This document shows, piece after piece, positions 1 through 11,143 of a DNA stretch of 64,000 bases (positions are counted from its first letter, which is position 1; the number at the start of each line of letters is the position of its first letter). The notes below the pieces were generated by a model that saw nothing but the letters and a program-made list of their open reading frames with translations, was not told where the DNA came from and searched no databases. Position numbers and translations under genes: made by a program. This DNA is from Batkoa obscura (taxonomy: Eukaryota > Entomophthoromycota > Entomophthoromycetes > Entomophthorales > Batkoaceae), in the NCBI GenBank assembly GCA_030770535.1, contig JASVEC010000005.1:1488001-1552000 (forward strand), given 5' to 3'.

Positions 1-316
1 TATGAAAAAAGGTGTACAATGGTTAAAGATGCTTTTAGGAGGAATATAACAAAACATTATGAAGGGGTAAGAATTAAGAAATCATATTTTTTTCATGAAT
101 TTATTAATGGCTCATTGATATTGTGTATATTAAGTTTAGTATTGCTTAAATTATTCACTATTGTGCATTAGTCAAAGCTTTAAAAATAGTACATCAAGAC
201 AATGTTTTTATTAGGAGTCGAAAACCAAATTACCAGCAAATCCTTTGATAGTAATAGCTATTTCCTTTAACTATACCTCAGAAACAAGAAATTTGATAAA
301 TATAAAAATTTGTGTA

Positions 317-418
317 TGGGTTTTTTTTTCTCTGGTTTCATCACTTTTTCCATCTTTTAAGCACTATTCAAGCGGAAAAATTGTTAGTAAAATTCTTAAA
401 CACAAAAATACATCCCCA
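317..418 (+). mobile_element. MITE copy 1 (TA-flanked, about 100 bp)
   Basis: It starts TGGG..., ends ACATCCCCA and has TA on both sides. The body carries the family core AGCRCTATT-AGCGGAAA. This copy is degenerate near its left end. Confidence 0.8.
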
Positions 419-766
419 TATGTTGTATTTAGAACGTATACAATAGGTTTGTGTAGAGAAATTCCACCTAACCCCAGCAACCCCTTCATTCTATGGGCTT
501 TTTTACCTTCCCTCGTACCTATAGTAAAGCTCAAAGGTATTAATTGCTATAATATGAATATTCACCATGAAAGTACATGGCTTAAATGAAAACTGCATTT
601 ATTCTAATATAGTGACGAACACAACTGAATTTATAATATAGCCGGCTTTAAAAGCTTATAAATTATATAACTAGTATTTAATCAATATAAATTTTCATAA
701 AGCTATATCTTTAATATATTAATTGTTAAATTTTTATTCACTTTGTAATTATTTCAAAAAAGCAAA

Positions 767-864
767 TGAGGATGTTTTTTTAGTTTCATCACTTTTTCTA
801 TTTTTTAAGCGCTATTTGAGCGGAAAAATTATTAGTAATTCTTAAACAAAAAAATACATCTCCA
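767..864 (+). mobile_element. MITE copy 2
   Basis: Left end TGAGGATGTTTTTTT, then core AGCGCTATTTGAGCGG, right end ACATCTCCA. One side is slightly shortened and the TA flanks are not intact. Confidence 0.8.
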
Positions 865-1028
865 AATGATGAAAGTTATCACACATAAATCCGCTTTTGT
901 TCGTCATTATGCCAAAAAATATTTAAATTTAAAATATTCAATAGGCATAAAAATTTATATCATAATTATTTTATTTGAAAAAGTTGAAACTAAATAAAAA
1001 TTTAGATTTTTATTTAGTTAGTTAAATA

Positions 1029-2249
1029 TTAGTTTCCAACAAGATTTAATACATTAATAACTTGTCCAATATCTTTTTCTTGTTGACGAATAAAGTTGAC
1101 ATCTAAATGATTCATTTTAATGAATTTTTCAGACAATGGCTTAACAGTGGCTATCTTTTTGGTTTTAGGACGATTAGTAGAGTTAGCTTCAAACATATCC
1201 ATTGGGGAATTCACCGCTCTTTGGATTTTGTTTCTTAAGGCAGTAGTATTAAAACTAGCATGAGCTAGGGCTTCGCCACCTAAAATGCTCTCACTATTAC
1301 CATCTGCATTTACATTCATTATTCTACTATTTCCTTTATGAATATTGTTATTCTTATTAATTTCATCAGCAATAACATTGATCGTTTGCTTTTTTTTAGA
1401 TGAAAATCGATTATAATAATAACAATAGCCATTTGCTCTTGTATTAAATGTTTGTGATACTTGAGTATTATATGGCATTAATTTATCGTTTGAATTGACA
1501 TTTCTACTATTTATTTTTCCATTATATGTATTAGCTAATCTTGGATTACGCTCTTGCCATTCAAACCATAATAAATCAATGAAAGCATGATGTAAATAAA
1601 AGATAGGATCATTTGAAGAATACATGGTACTAAAATCACCTTTATCACCACCGATATTCATATGAACTGCACCATGTGGAGCACCTTCAATTTGTTGACG
1701 AAATTGATCAAATGTTTTGCTTCTGCTTAATATTAATTCCAGTGCTTCCCTAGATACAAAAGGTGAAATCTCATCTCCTTCATCAAAATCTCTTCTTAAA
1801 CAATGTATATTTGGAACTTGCATCATTACATTAGTAAATGGACCATCAGTAACACATTTATCTTCACCTTGACCATTACCACCAAATATTTTAAAGATAA
1901 CGGAATTAGCAGGATTCTCAGCATCTATAGACCAATCCCAATAAGGTAATACCACCGTTGGATCTATCTTTTGTAATACAAGCTCAAATTTACGTAAATA
2001 AACTCGATGCCATGGTAAAAAAGCAGGTACTCCATGAGCATAATCTGAGTTTTCTAAATGAACATCAGAACTTTCAGCATATAAATCATAGCCGCCATAA
2101 TTTCTTAAGGTAGCTAAAGCATATAAAAATTTATCTAACTGAGTTTTACTCAATTCTCGAATTTCAGGACGACGTATTAATCGACTACATTGTTGAGATT
2201 CAACTATACTAATCAATAGTATAAAAATTAAGTAAGCTAGCTTCAACAT
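1029..2249 (-). CDS. Secreted tyrosinase (type-3 copper phenol oxidase)
   Basis: Intronless gene for 406 residues. Residues 1-18 form a signal peptide with probable cleavage after VES. Copper site A is H64, H72 and H81; the H-x4-F-L-P-W-H-R signature and the downstream Glu are intact. Copper site B is H192 and H196 in PHGAVHMN, plus the DPIFYLHHAFID signature around residues 214-225. A YCYYY motif near residue 277 marks the end of the catalytic core; the remaining roughly 130 residues are a lineage-specific tail. Tyrosinases oxidise phenols to quinones, which feed melanin formation or protein cross-linking. The tail has no recognised domain and could be a removable shield; that is inference. 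Same length as the two tandem paralogues at 18962 and 28001 but clearly more diverged. Confidence 0.93.
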   Translation of the reverse strand: MLKLAYLIFILLISIVESQQCSRLIRRPEIRELSKTQLDKFLYALATLRNYGGYDLYAESSDVHLENSDYAHGVPAFLPWHRVYLRKFELVLQKIDPTVVLPYWDWSIDAENPANSVIFKIFGGNGQGEDKCVTDGPFTNVMMQVPNIHCLRRDFDEGDEISPFVSREALELILSRSKTFDQFRQQIEGAPHGAVHMNIGGDKGDFSTMYSSNDPIFYLHHAFIDLLWFEWQERNPRLANTYNGKINSRNVNSNDKLMPYNTQVSQTFNTRANGYCYYYNRFSSKKKQTINVIADEINKNNNIHKGNSRIMNVNADGNSESILGGEALAHASFNTTALRNKIQRAVNSPMDMFEANSTNRPKTKKIATVKPLSEKFIKMNHLDVNFIRQQEKDIGQVINVLNLVGN

Positions 2250-2364
2250 TAAATTAATATTAAATTAGGTAAAAATATATTAAATCATGTATAGTAAAAT
2301 TCGATTATTTATATAATCATGTTTTAAACTAAAGACATACATAACTATTTTTAAAAACTAATGA

Positions 2365-2380
2365 CTATCCTCTCCTTTGT
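2365..2380 (-). promoter_or_regulatory. Tyrosinase upstream box
   Basis: On the minus strand this reads ACAAAGGAGAGGATAG and ends about 115 bases before the tyrosinase start codon. The same 16-mer lies at nearly the same distance upstream of the other two tyrosinase genes (18828-18843 and 27871-27886), although most of the surrounding sequence has diverged. Probable transcription-factor site or part of the core promoter. Confidence 0.65.
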
Positions 2381-3339
2381 ATAACCAAAACTCCACCATT
2401 GGTATATATTCTTTAGCTAGCAGTGATATTCCTATTTAATTTTCTTGGCTTAGTCAATAAATTAAGTGTTTTAATATTATTACTTTTTTAACCTCCAATT
2501 GTTAAATTAACGGTATCAATAATATAACTCGCATTTATTTTTACAAATAAATCGAAGATTCTTTAATAGTAGTTGAAAGTACTATTTTTTCATCAAAATA
2601 TAATGTCTATTTATTATTATGCGTATTTATAAATCAAATTGTTTTAATTTAATTTATATTTTATTAATTTTTACCTCTCTTTAACATTAACATTAACATT
2701 ATTTTTATTACAGCTCTATTACAAAGCAATTAGCAGTAATCTTTATATTAAATAAGTCGTAAATTGGACTTTTTAACTCTGATCATCCTATATAGTCGAA
2801 CTCTATAATAAATTTTATTGCAAATAAACAATCTGTTACTTTGTAAAAGAGCTACAACAACCATATAGTTGAGTAATTTTAATAATCTAGTCAAAATTAT
2901 AATTAAATTTTTCAATTTTATTTAAATTTGGTTTTGCAAAATCTATATAATCACCACTTACTTTGTTTCGTTACTTTGTCCATTTCTTATGCAACATAAA
3001 ATCTAAATGATTCGCTACTTAAATAGTATGATATAAAAGGCATTACCATATGACTAATTTAAAATTAAAGAGAAATTAGCTACTTTTCATATGTTTACAC
3101 TTAATTTGTATATTTTACAAGGAATTAAAATCGGAAAAAAGTTGAGCGTTGGGTTTAAAGTAATCCAATGCAATAATTAACTAGAAATACCTTTTGTAAA
3201 TAAAATTAATATCTCATTATAAATAGTAACCATTTTGTATTATTTAATAAATTAGCTTGTTAATAATATTATAATAATGATAGCAAATTGTGTAACCCTA
3301 ATTTGATTTTTTTTTAAATCCTAAATTTATGCAAACAAA

Positions 3340-3432
3340 TAGGGATGTTTTTTTTGGTTTCATCACTTTTTCCATTTTTTGCACTATTTGAGCGGAAAGA
3401 TTGCTAGTAAGATTCTCAAAAGTACATTCTCA
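3340..3432 (+). mobile_element. MITE copy 3 (degenerate right end)
   Basis: Left end AGGGATGTTTTTTTTGGTTTC and family core present. The right end is shortened and mutated. Confidence 0.75.
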
Positions 3433-3664
3433 ATGGTTTATTTAAATAAATTAAAAATAAAGTTAATTTAATTTATTTATAGAGTTTAACAGCTTGAAAT
3501 AAAAACAACTATTTAATAGACAAAAAGCTATAAAACTAGATACTGATATTTAATATCAGACAACTTCATTAAACTTTTTATTAAATAATCTTATGTTTTT
3601 AAAACTTGTTATATAAAATATAAAATATAAAATAAACTTAAAATAAAGCATTTAAAACGCTATA

Positions 3665-3765
3665 TGAGGATGTTTTTTTTGATTTCATTATTTTTTTCAT
3701 CTTTTAAGCGCTATTTCAGCGGAAAGATTGTTAGTAAAATTCTTAAACATAAAAATACATCCCCA
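3665..3765 (+). mobile_element. MITE copy 4
   Basis: Full-length copy, TGAGGATGT to ACATCCCCA, with the complete core. TA precedes the left end. Confidence 0.85.
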
Positions 3766-3962
3766 TTTAGCTGATTTAATAAAATTTTAGATATGGAATT
3801 AAAAATGTTCTATTCAATATTTAAATTTTATTAAATAATTCTATAAAACAATAAATTGTAAATATAAAAAAGGCATGACTTTCAAACTTAATCATTTGAA
3901 TTATCATGTTATTTTTAATAGTAATAACAGACTAAATAAGGTCACTGAAAATTAAAAATATA

Positions 3963-4062
3963 TGGGGATGTATTCTTTTGTTTAAGAATTTTACTAACAA
4001 CCTTTCCACTCAAATAGCGCTTAAAAAATAGAAAAAATAATGAAGCCAAAAAAACACCCTCG
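3963..4062 (-). mobile_element. MITE copy 5 (reverse)
   Basis: Reverse-oriented copy starting TGGGGATGTA and ending ACACCCTCG, flanked by TA on both sides. Confidence 0.85.
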
Positions 4063-4797
4063 TATAGAATTGAATTTTATTAAGCTTATTAAAACACGTT
4101 ATAAACTATGAGTTAATTAACCAAATAATTTTTGCTTTTTGAAAATCGACTTGAGCAAAAAGAGGTATTGAATTTATATCAGTATACCAACGTAAACAAT
4201 CCATTTTTACAATTGCATCTTAATAAGTTAAAGTGACACCATCTCTCTTGACAGTCATCTTCATCAGCTATTTTTTATTATTACTGAATTAACGAAAACT
4301 TACTAACTTTAGCAAACTATTGAAATTAGTTCCATTTATGCAATGCAGTTAGTCTTAGATTATAAAATTTACTCTAAATTTTAATGAATTTTACAGCTAC
4401 TGTAACTCTATTTCAATTCAGTTTGCAATGATTTTTAGAGGCAATAGTTGCTTATTTGCATTTTTAAACATAATATTATTTTTTAGCATGATTTTACCAA
4501 AATTTTGTTCTTAAATAAGCAATTAATTCAAACGGAATAAAATCGTTGCAGCTGTATTAGTCCAATTTATTTAAGCTATTTATTAGCAGTTTAATTTTAA
4601 AAAAGTGGTAAATAATTGGGAATTACTTGATATTAGAAGTATGTAATAGATCACGTTTCAGTTTAATCCAACTTATCAACTATAAAAAAAAGCTAAGGCG
4701 TATAATTTTAATAGTAATAAATTTTCATATAAATACCCTTATTAATTCTCTTATTTATTCAGCAACAAAGCCATCAATTTTAATTTGTTCTCATTCA

Positions 4798-5537
4798 ATG
4801 GGCCTTTTAACTCTTGGTATTCCACTTTCTTGGAAAGATAGTCAACCTTATATTTCTATTGTCAAGTCTCGTGGTATTTCTCAATTCTTATCAATTTATA
4901 AAAAAAACAAATTACGCTCTAATGATCCTTTACTTTGGGGGGATGAAATTGAATATTTGACAATTGAATATAATCATGAAAAGAAAATAGCTTACTTAGC
5001 TACAATTACAGATCAAATTATACCAAAGTTACAAAAGGAAGAAGAAATAGGGTTAAAAGAGGGAAGGTAAGAGTTTAATAATTATAATAAAATGATAAGA
5101 ATTAATTAAATATATATATAATTATAGTGAATTTTCTGCTAGTTGGCGTTCTGAATTTGGTAAATTTCAAATTGAAGGTACTCCTGGGAAACCATATAAT
5201 TTTACTCTTTATGGTTTATTACAAGTTGAAAGTAATATGAAGATACGTCGTAAATTGATCTTAGGGTTATTAAATCAACAGCAGAGTGTTGTTACTTTAC
5301 CTTTGTTTTTTAATTTGGGTAATAATGAGTGTAAAGTGTTTGATCAAAAGTATAATTGTGAGGAGAATCTTTTTTTAAAAAGTAATAGTTTATCAGATAA
5401 AATTATTTATCCTCATCCAAGATATCAATGTATGTCAAGAAATTTAAGATTACGTTGTAATAATCAAACAATATTTAATATACCTATTTATAAAGATATT
5501 TATACAGATAAAAGCTTATTATATAATAATAACAATG

Positions 5538-5618
<81 letters not shown>

Positions 5619-6718
5619 TAAATTTTGATTCTTCTGGATTTGGAGCAGCTTGTTGTTGTTTACAAACTACATTTCAATGTCCTAATTTTAATGAAGCTTG
5701 TTTTTTATATGATTGTTTAATTCCCATTGCTCCTATTATGCTAGCTTTATCTGCTAATACTCCAGTTATGAAAGGGTATTTAAGTGGTTTAGATACTAGA
5801 TATGAAGTATTAAAATATACTAATGATGGTAGGAATGAAATAGATAAATTAGAATATCAAAAATCAAGATATGATGGTTGTAGTTATTATTTATCTCAAC
5901 AACCAGAAATAGAAAAATTTAATGATATTAAAGTTAAATTAAATAATAATAGTATGAATTTATTAAATGAAAGTGATATAAATAATAATTTAAAACGTCA
6001 TTTATCTAATATATTCAGTTATGACCCAATGATTATTTTTAAAGATCAATTAAATTTTTATAATAAAAATGAATTAAATTATTTTGATTCTATTTATTCA
6101 ACTGTTTGGCAAACTGTTCGATTTAAACCACCTACATCTAATAGTAAGATTGGCTGGAGAGTAGAGTTTCGTCCAATGGAAGTACAAATCACTGATTTTG
6201 AAAATGCAGCATACTCAATATTTTTAAATTTATTAGTTAAAGCAATATTAAAATATAAACCTAATTATTATATACCAATATCTAAAGTAGATCACAATAT
6301 TATTAATTCTAATAAAATCAATGCAATTAATCAGCAATATTTTTTATTCAATAATAAATATAATGAAATAAATAAATTTACAATTAATCAAATTATAAAT
6401 GGAGATAGTAACAATTTAATTGGAGGTTTTATACCATTAATAAATCGATATTTATTAGAAGAAAATATAGATTTAAATTTAAATATTAAATTACAAGCTT
6501 ATCTTAATTTTATTTCAGACCGTGCTAGTGGTAAATTATTAACTGGTGCTTCTTTTATAAGACAGTTAATATTTAATCATCCAGATTATGAATTTAATTC
6601 TAAATTAAATGAAACTATTAATTATGATTTAATTCAAATAATTGATAAATTAGGTCAATATCGCTATGATTTAGCTCCTCAATTACTAGGTAAATATTAT
6701 ATTCATACTAATAATTAA
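4798..6718 (+). CDS. GSH1: Glutamate-cysteine ligase catalytic subunit
   Basis: Two exons, 4798-5066 and 5128-6718, give 619 residues. The enzyme joins glutamate to cysteine, the rate-limiting step of glutathione synthesis in the cytosol. The start MGLLTLGIPLSW matches the family N terminus; frames upstream of it are not conserved. Further family motifs are WGDEIEYL in exon 1, SEFGKFQIEGTPGKPY spanning the splice, SNMKIRRK, and FGAACCCLQTTFQ followed by the YDCLIPIAPIMLALSANTP block and KSRYDGCSYYLS. A run of about 33 Asn (residues about 223-256, one Asp) sits just before the CCCLQ block, where family members have a variable loop. Length is close to human (637) and yeast (678) enzymes. The gene converges on THI6, separated only by a satellite. 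Confidence 0.93.
5525..5616 (+). repeat. AAT microsatellite encoding poly-Asn in GSH1
   Basis: In-frame AAT codons, interrupted by one AAC and one GAT, encode about 33 Asn inside the ligase. Likely length-polymorphic. Confidence 0.9.
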
Positions 6719-6723
6719 TAAAT

Positions 6724-6905
6724 ATGTTATATTATTATATTATTATATTATTATATTATTATATTATTATATTATTATATTATTATATTATTATATTATT
6801 ATATTATTATATTATTATATTATTATATTATTATATTATTATATTATTATATTATTATATTATTATATTATTATATTATTATATTATCATATTATTATAT
6901 TATTA
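6724..6905. repeat. ATTATATT satellite between convergent genes
   Basis: About 22 head-to-tail copies of the 8-bp unit ATTATATT with few substitutions. They fill practically the whole 195-bp gap between the GSH1 stop (6718) and the THI6 stop (6914). The 66-residue open frame here is only the translated repeat. Confidence 0.93.
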
Positions 6906-6913
6906 CGTTTTAT

Positions 6914-8742
6914 TTAATATTTAATTACTTTAATACGTGATTTAATTATTGATTGATAAGTTGGATAATGAGTTAAATGATGTAATTGGTCCAATAATTG
7001 ATATTTAAATGTACCAGGACCATTGGATAATTTAGATGCTAATTCACCAGCTAATGTAAATACAACAGTACTAATAATAATAATAAATAAAATTATATAT
7101 TAATAAAATCATAATGAACTAATATAATATTAATGTTAAATCAACTTACCCAGTTAATACTCCCATAATTGAATTATTGGGTTCAACTAATAATAAAAAT
7201 AAATATCAATAACATGATGGTAATAATAATAACTTATTCTTACCGGCTACATAAGAAGCAATAATAGCACCTAACATACACCCAGTAGCAGTAATTTTTT
7301 CCATTAAATGATGACCATTATGAACTGAAAATCTCAATCTACCATTGGTAATATAATCAATTTCACCCGTCATAATAACTGTACAGTCTAATTATAATAA
7401 AAAAATAAATATCATTAATCCTTACTCTTCACATAAATAGAATCTAAAACTTACTATATTTTATTGCCAGTTTTTCAGCAATTTCCATCGAATCATTAAT
7501 TTTACAACTGGAATCAACACCTTCACTTTTTATACTTTCTCCTGCTAAAGTAGCTATTTCATTAGAATTACCTTTAATGACGGATATTTTAACTTCATTT
7601 AGTATATTGTCAATACATTCTCTTCTTAATTGACTAGCACCAACACCTACTGGATCTAAGATAACTGGTAAATTGGCATTATTGTATACTTTTCCTATAA
7701 TTATAGGAAGCATTAATAAATTATTATTATTATGTCTTAGTATTAATATTGATTTACCATGAAGAATATATTCATTAATCATTTCTTTTTTTAAAGTACC
7801 CATATTGATCAATAATGCCTTTGAAAATTTAATCAAATCTTCCGTTTCTTTAGCATCAGGCGCCATAATAGGACTTGCCCCAATTGCTAAGGTAACATTA
7901 GCTGAATCATTAATAGCTACCATATTAGTTAATTGATGAATAATTGGTCGACTATCAATTGTTTTTTGTATTAGTTTTATGACTTGTTCTATCTCTTCAA
8001 ATTCCCTGTATGATTGATTATTATATTCTTTTAAAACATGTTTGTAATAGTCACATGTTTTTATAGGTGTTTTTGAATCCATAATAGCTGATACCATAGC
8101 AACACCATTTAATCTTCTTTGATTATTACCAATTGCCTTTTCCATCAATTCATTAATATTATTTTCATTAATACCACTGATAGCCACCACAGGAAGTCGA
8201 GTATCAATAACATTTAAAATCTGTTTCACACCATCAATCCCAATAATTTCTTTATTTAATTTTTTTGTATTTGTTGGATAAACAGGTCCAATACCCAAAT
8301 AACTCGCGCCATCTTGAATCGCCTTCTTTGCTTCTTTAACATCCTTGACTGATACACCAACAGGTATTTTACTTTTAGTTAATTCCAACACTTCTCTCAA
8401 TTCCATGTCTTCTTGTCCAATATGAATACCATCCGCATCAACTTCTATCGCTACTTTAATATTATCATTGATCACAAATCTCACCCCATAAATCTGACAT
8501 AACTTTTTGACTTTATAAGCCAAATTAAGGAAGTCACCGTCAGATAACTCTTTTTCTCTTAATTGTAAGATGGTCACACCACCTTGAAAACAACGTTCTA
8601 AATGAGTGAGAAAGTTGGATATACCTTGTGATGTGTTGGGGAAATTCTCGGAAGTTCGATGAGTCACGAGGTAAAGCGAGAAATCCCAAGATAAGCAATT
8701 GGTTGTGAGAAAAGCCATACTTTTTTGAGTTGTAGAAATCAA
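6914..8742 (-). CDS. THI6: Bifunctional thiamine-phosphate synthase / hydroxyethylthiazole kinase
   Basis: Four exons (8742-7455, 7387-7244, 7186-7150, 7070-6914) give 541 residues, essentially the 540 of yeast Thi6. N-terminal ThiE half (about 15-235): VTILQLREKEL, NDNIKVAIEVDADGIHIGQED, then a glycine-rich phosphate site and GVAMVSAIM. It couples hydroxymethylpyrimidine diphosphate to thiazole phosphate. C-terminal ThiM half (about 260-541): IHQLTNMVAINDSANVTLAIGASPIM, the DPVGVGAS loop, and in exon 2 VIMTGEIDYI and ITATGCMLGA with the catalytic Cys; it phosphorylates the thiazole alcohol. The second half is recovered only after splicing three small introns. The start could instead be Met9 (8718), immediately before the FSLYLVT strand. 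Confidence 0.92.
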
Positions 8743-9179
8743 ATGTAATTGAAATTGAAAATAAGATTGAGATTGAATGGATGGTATTTTTACGTCAATA
8801 AAAAAAAGGAAAGATTGATTGGTGGAGCAAAAATGGGTACTTTGATTGGCTTTAATTCAAGTGAAAGTTTCGAGGCTTTGAAGTAGAAATAGTTTCAAAA
8901 AATTTTAGTTTGAAAATTGAAAAGTGGAATTTTTAAAAATATCAATAAATAAAACTAAAACATTAGATGACATTAAATTTTAAAACTAATTTCAAATAAA
9001 TTGAATAAAACTACTTGGATTTAAATGGCCTTGAGTTTTTTAGATTTTTTATTAATTTCTTTTACAAAAATTTAGACTTCAGATAAAATAATATATCAAG
9101 TTTGTATAACTTATCAAATTTAATTTTTTTGTAAATAAAATTTAAAATAAATTAATCTATATAAAACATAATTAAAAGC
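8743..9179. other. Spacer between THI6 and tRNA-Pro
   Basis: THI6 promoter side, AT-rich. I looked for a thiamine-pyrophosphate riboswitch core in the leader and found none that I could support. Confidence 0.5.
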
Positions 9180-9251
9180 GGCTTAGTGGTCTAGTGGTAT
9201 GATTCTCGCTTTGGGTGCGAGAGGCCCTGGGTTCAATTCCCAGCTGAGCCC
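9180..9251 (+). tRNA. tRNA-Pro (anticodon TGG)
   Basis: A 72-nt cloverleaf. Acceptor GGCTTAG pairs with CTGAGCC, discriminator C. The anticodon stem CTCGC/GCGAG encloses the loop TTTGGGT, giving anticodon TGG. The T arm CTGGG-TTCAATT-CCCAG carries the TTC box. No intron. Followed directly by TTTT, the RNA polymerase III terminator. The internal A box (TAGTGGTCTAGTGG) and B box (GGTTCAATTCC) are present. Confidence 0.97.
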
Positions 9252-9883
9252 TTTTAACTACTTCTAATATTATTTTTTATTTTATATCATACAAATGATT
9301 ACTAAAAAAATGTTAGTACTATGATATTATACCCTAAATTAAACATTCATTTATTAGTTTTAAATACTCCATTTTTTTATTAAATACATTTGGAGTGATG
9401 GGTAACACTGGGTGATATTGGCATATTGCTTTGATAACCATTAATACTAGCTACTATAGTTGTTTTTTCTTGTATATAATGTTGTCGAGTTTGGAATTGA
9501 AACGATAAATACCTGTAACAAAAGCTAAATATAAATAAACAAAAACTGCTTTAATACTACTTGGCTCCGCTTTTGGCTCCATCCTTTTTAGTTTATTATC
9601 TGCTTACTTGTCTTTTGTCATTTTTTATGGAATGTAATCTGAAAGATATTGAGGTAAAAAGATAGTTTCAAATTCAGTTTTAGGTGTTCGGGTAAAGCTG
9701 CTATTGTTTTAAACACACTATCATAATTTTTGTTTACGTTCCATAATAAAAAACATACATATCTCCACTCGCTGTTTACTTATAGTAGAAATAGAAAGGA
9801 TTTCATTACATTATATTATATTATATTATAATTTGGTTATAAACCTGCAAATTAGTTTTTATTAAATTAATTTTATACAAAAT
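9252..9883. other. Spacer, no gene seen
   Basis: AT-rich sequence downstream of both the tRNA and the carboxypeptidase gene. A short TTATA tandem run occurs near 9808-9832. Nothing else recognised. Confidence 0.55.
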
Positions 9884-11143
9884 TTAAGGGAGAGGAACAA
9901 CTGGAGGGAGGTCATAATGTTCAGAAAGATACTTGAAGAAGAAACGTACGGCACTATAAGTAGCAGAAGCACATGGAATGAGTTGTTCTTTTGGAAGTAC
10001 GAAACCGATATCATCATCAGTTGGGCAAAGTTCAAGAGTAAAAGCTTGGAGTTTAGCTTTAGCAGCCATCCAATCATCCATAGCACCACCAGCTGGGTAA
10101 AGACCAGCAGAAATGTCAGAGGTATAATTGTAACCTTTCTCAAGATAGACTTTTTGCATACCATCACCTAATTCTTTAAGGTATTTTTCATTGGAAGAAG
10201 TAGCATTGATTTTGAAGCCCCATGAACGGAGGATAAGTTGACCGTAAGAGTGGAAATCAATACTAGCATAACCATTCTTTAAACCAAGACCAAATTTAGC
10301 TAAAGCTTGAGTTTCAGGTTCAGAAAGAGCAGAGACACCATGATAAGTTTGAGCACTGGTATCATTAGTGGATCCGATTAAAGCCCATTTTTCATCAAAA
10401 TTTCTGTTAAGATCAACACCAAAGTTACCATCGCCATTATTACGACGGTTTTTACGCCATAAACGATCACCGTTACGGGTATATTCATAACCATCTGGGT
10501 TGGATACTGGAGTGAAATAAACATCAAATTTAGAGAAGATAGCTCTTACTTCTTTATCAGTGGAATAACCTTTGAGTAATTGATCAATATTCCACATAAC
10601 GGTGGCTGGTGAGATCCATTCGCGAGCATGGATACCACCATTGAACCAGATGGATTTTCTCTTTTGAGTTGGGCAGGCTTTACGTGAAATTTTGAAACCG
10701 TAAAGATCTCTACCTTCGATGGATTTACCAATGGATGGGATAAATTCAGCGATGTTAGAGTATTTAGCAGCCCATTCTTGGAGTTTAGCTTTGATAGTAT
10801 CATAACTTTGATAATCAGCGAAGAAAGGGTCAACATTTTCAGTATCTCTTCTATGTAAAAGTTTGACGGCATCAAAACGAGATTCATCACCTAAATCCTT
10901 AACTTTTAATTCACATGGGTAAGCAGCATTGATCCTGGCTTCTTCATCATCACTTCTGGAACGGATAATAGTATACATTTCTTCCTTGTTAAAGCGTTGT
11001 ACATCAAATATGTTTTGAGCTTCAAAACCAGATTTAACATCAGTGACTTTACATTTATAAAGCTTTTGACCTAAAAGGGAGCTAAGGTTTTCGGCTTGGG
11101 TTAAAGCAGCTAAAGCAACATAAGAGATTAAGCTGAGTTTCAT
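9884..11143 (-). CDS. Secreted zinc carboxypeptidase, B-type specificity (M14A)
   Basis: Intronless, 419 residues. Signal peptide about 1-17 (cleavage near TQA), a propeptide to about residue 105, then the M14 catalytic domain. Zinc ligands are H172 and E175 (HAREW) and H298 (DFHSYGQ); the general base is E371 in FTLELCP. The substrate-binding NPDGYEYT and DLNRNF motifs are present. In LYPAGGAMDDW, Tyr349 matches Tyr248 of the bovine enzyme and Asp356 falls at position 255, where Asp gives carboxypeptidase B its preference for C-terminal Lys/Arg. Codon use is strongly biased (GGT, CGT, ACC, AAC), unlike the AT-driven codons of the paralogue at 50865, which suggests high expression. Probably exported as a zymogen. 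Confidence 0.93.
   Translation of the reverse strand: MKLSLISYVALAALTQAENLSSLLGQKLYKCKVTDVKSGFEAQNIFDVQRFNKEEMYTIIRSRSDDEEARINAAYPCELKVKDLGDESRFDAVKLLHRRDTENVDPFFADYQSYDTIKAKLQEWAAKYSNIAEFIPSIGKSIEGRDLYGFKISRKACPTQKRKSIWFNGGIHAREWISPATVMWNIDQLLKGYSTDKEVRAIFSKFDVYFTPVSNPDGYEYTRNGDRLWRKNRRNNGDGNFGVDLNRNFDEKWALIGSTNDTSAQTYHGVSALSEPETQALAKFGLGLKNGYASIDFHSYGQLILRSWGFKINATSSNEKYLKELGDGMQKVYLEKGYNYTSDISAGLYPAGGAMDDWMAAKAKLQAFTLELCPTDDDIGFVLPKEQLIPCASATYSAVRFFFKYLSEHYDLPPVVPLP

Larger units (their letters stand above)
1..1028. other. Intergenic region with two MITEs
   Basis: AT-rich sequence downstream of the minus-strand tyrosinase gene. The only recognisable content is two copies of the roughly 100-bp MITE at 317-418 and 767-864. 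The open frame near 245-589 runs through the first MITE and has no recognisable protein signature, so I do not call it a gene. Confidence 0.7.
2250..4797. other. Intergenic region with three MITEs
   Basis: Divergent spacer between the minus-strand tyrosinase and GSH1. It holds the tyrosinase upstream box at 2365-2380 and MITEs at 3340-3432, 3665-3765 and 3963-4062. I see no other gene; the short open frame upstream of the GSH1 ATG is the 5' untranslated region read in frame. Confidence 0.6.

Noticed and set aside
245-589. 114-codon open frame
   Set aside because: It runs through MITE copy 1 and spacer, with no conserved features. Similar frames at 12651-12860, 14130-14330 and 38076-38264 are also MITE read-through.
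4627-4797. N-terminal extension of GSH1
   Set aside because: The frame is open upstream of 4798, but family similarity starts exactly at MGLLTLG and the upstream composition is non-coding.
6724-6924. 66-codon hydrophobic open frame
   Set aside because: Pure translation of the ATTATATT satellite.
8743-9179. Possible thiamine riboswitch upstream of THI6
   Set aside because: I looked for the conserved TPP aptamer core and did not find a convincing match.
9862-10171. Open frames overlapping the carboxypeptidase gene at its 3' end
   Set aside because: Shadows in other frames of a gene with intact catalytic motifs.
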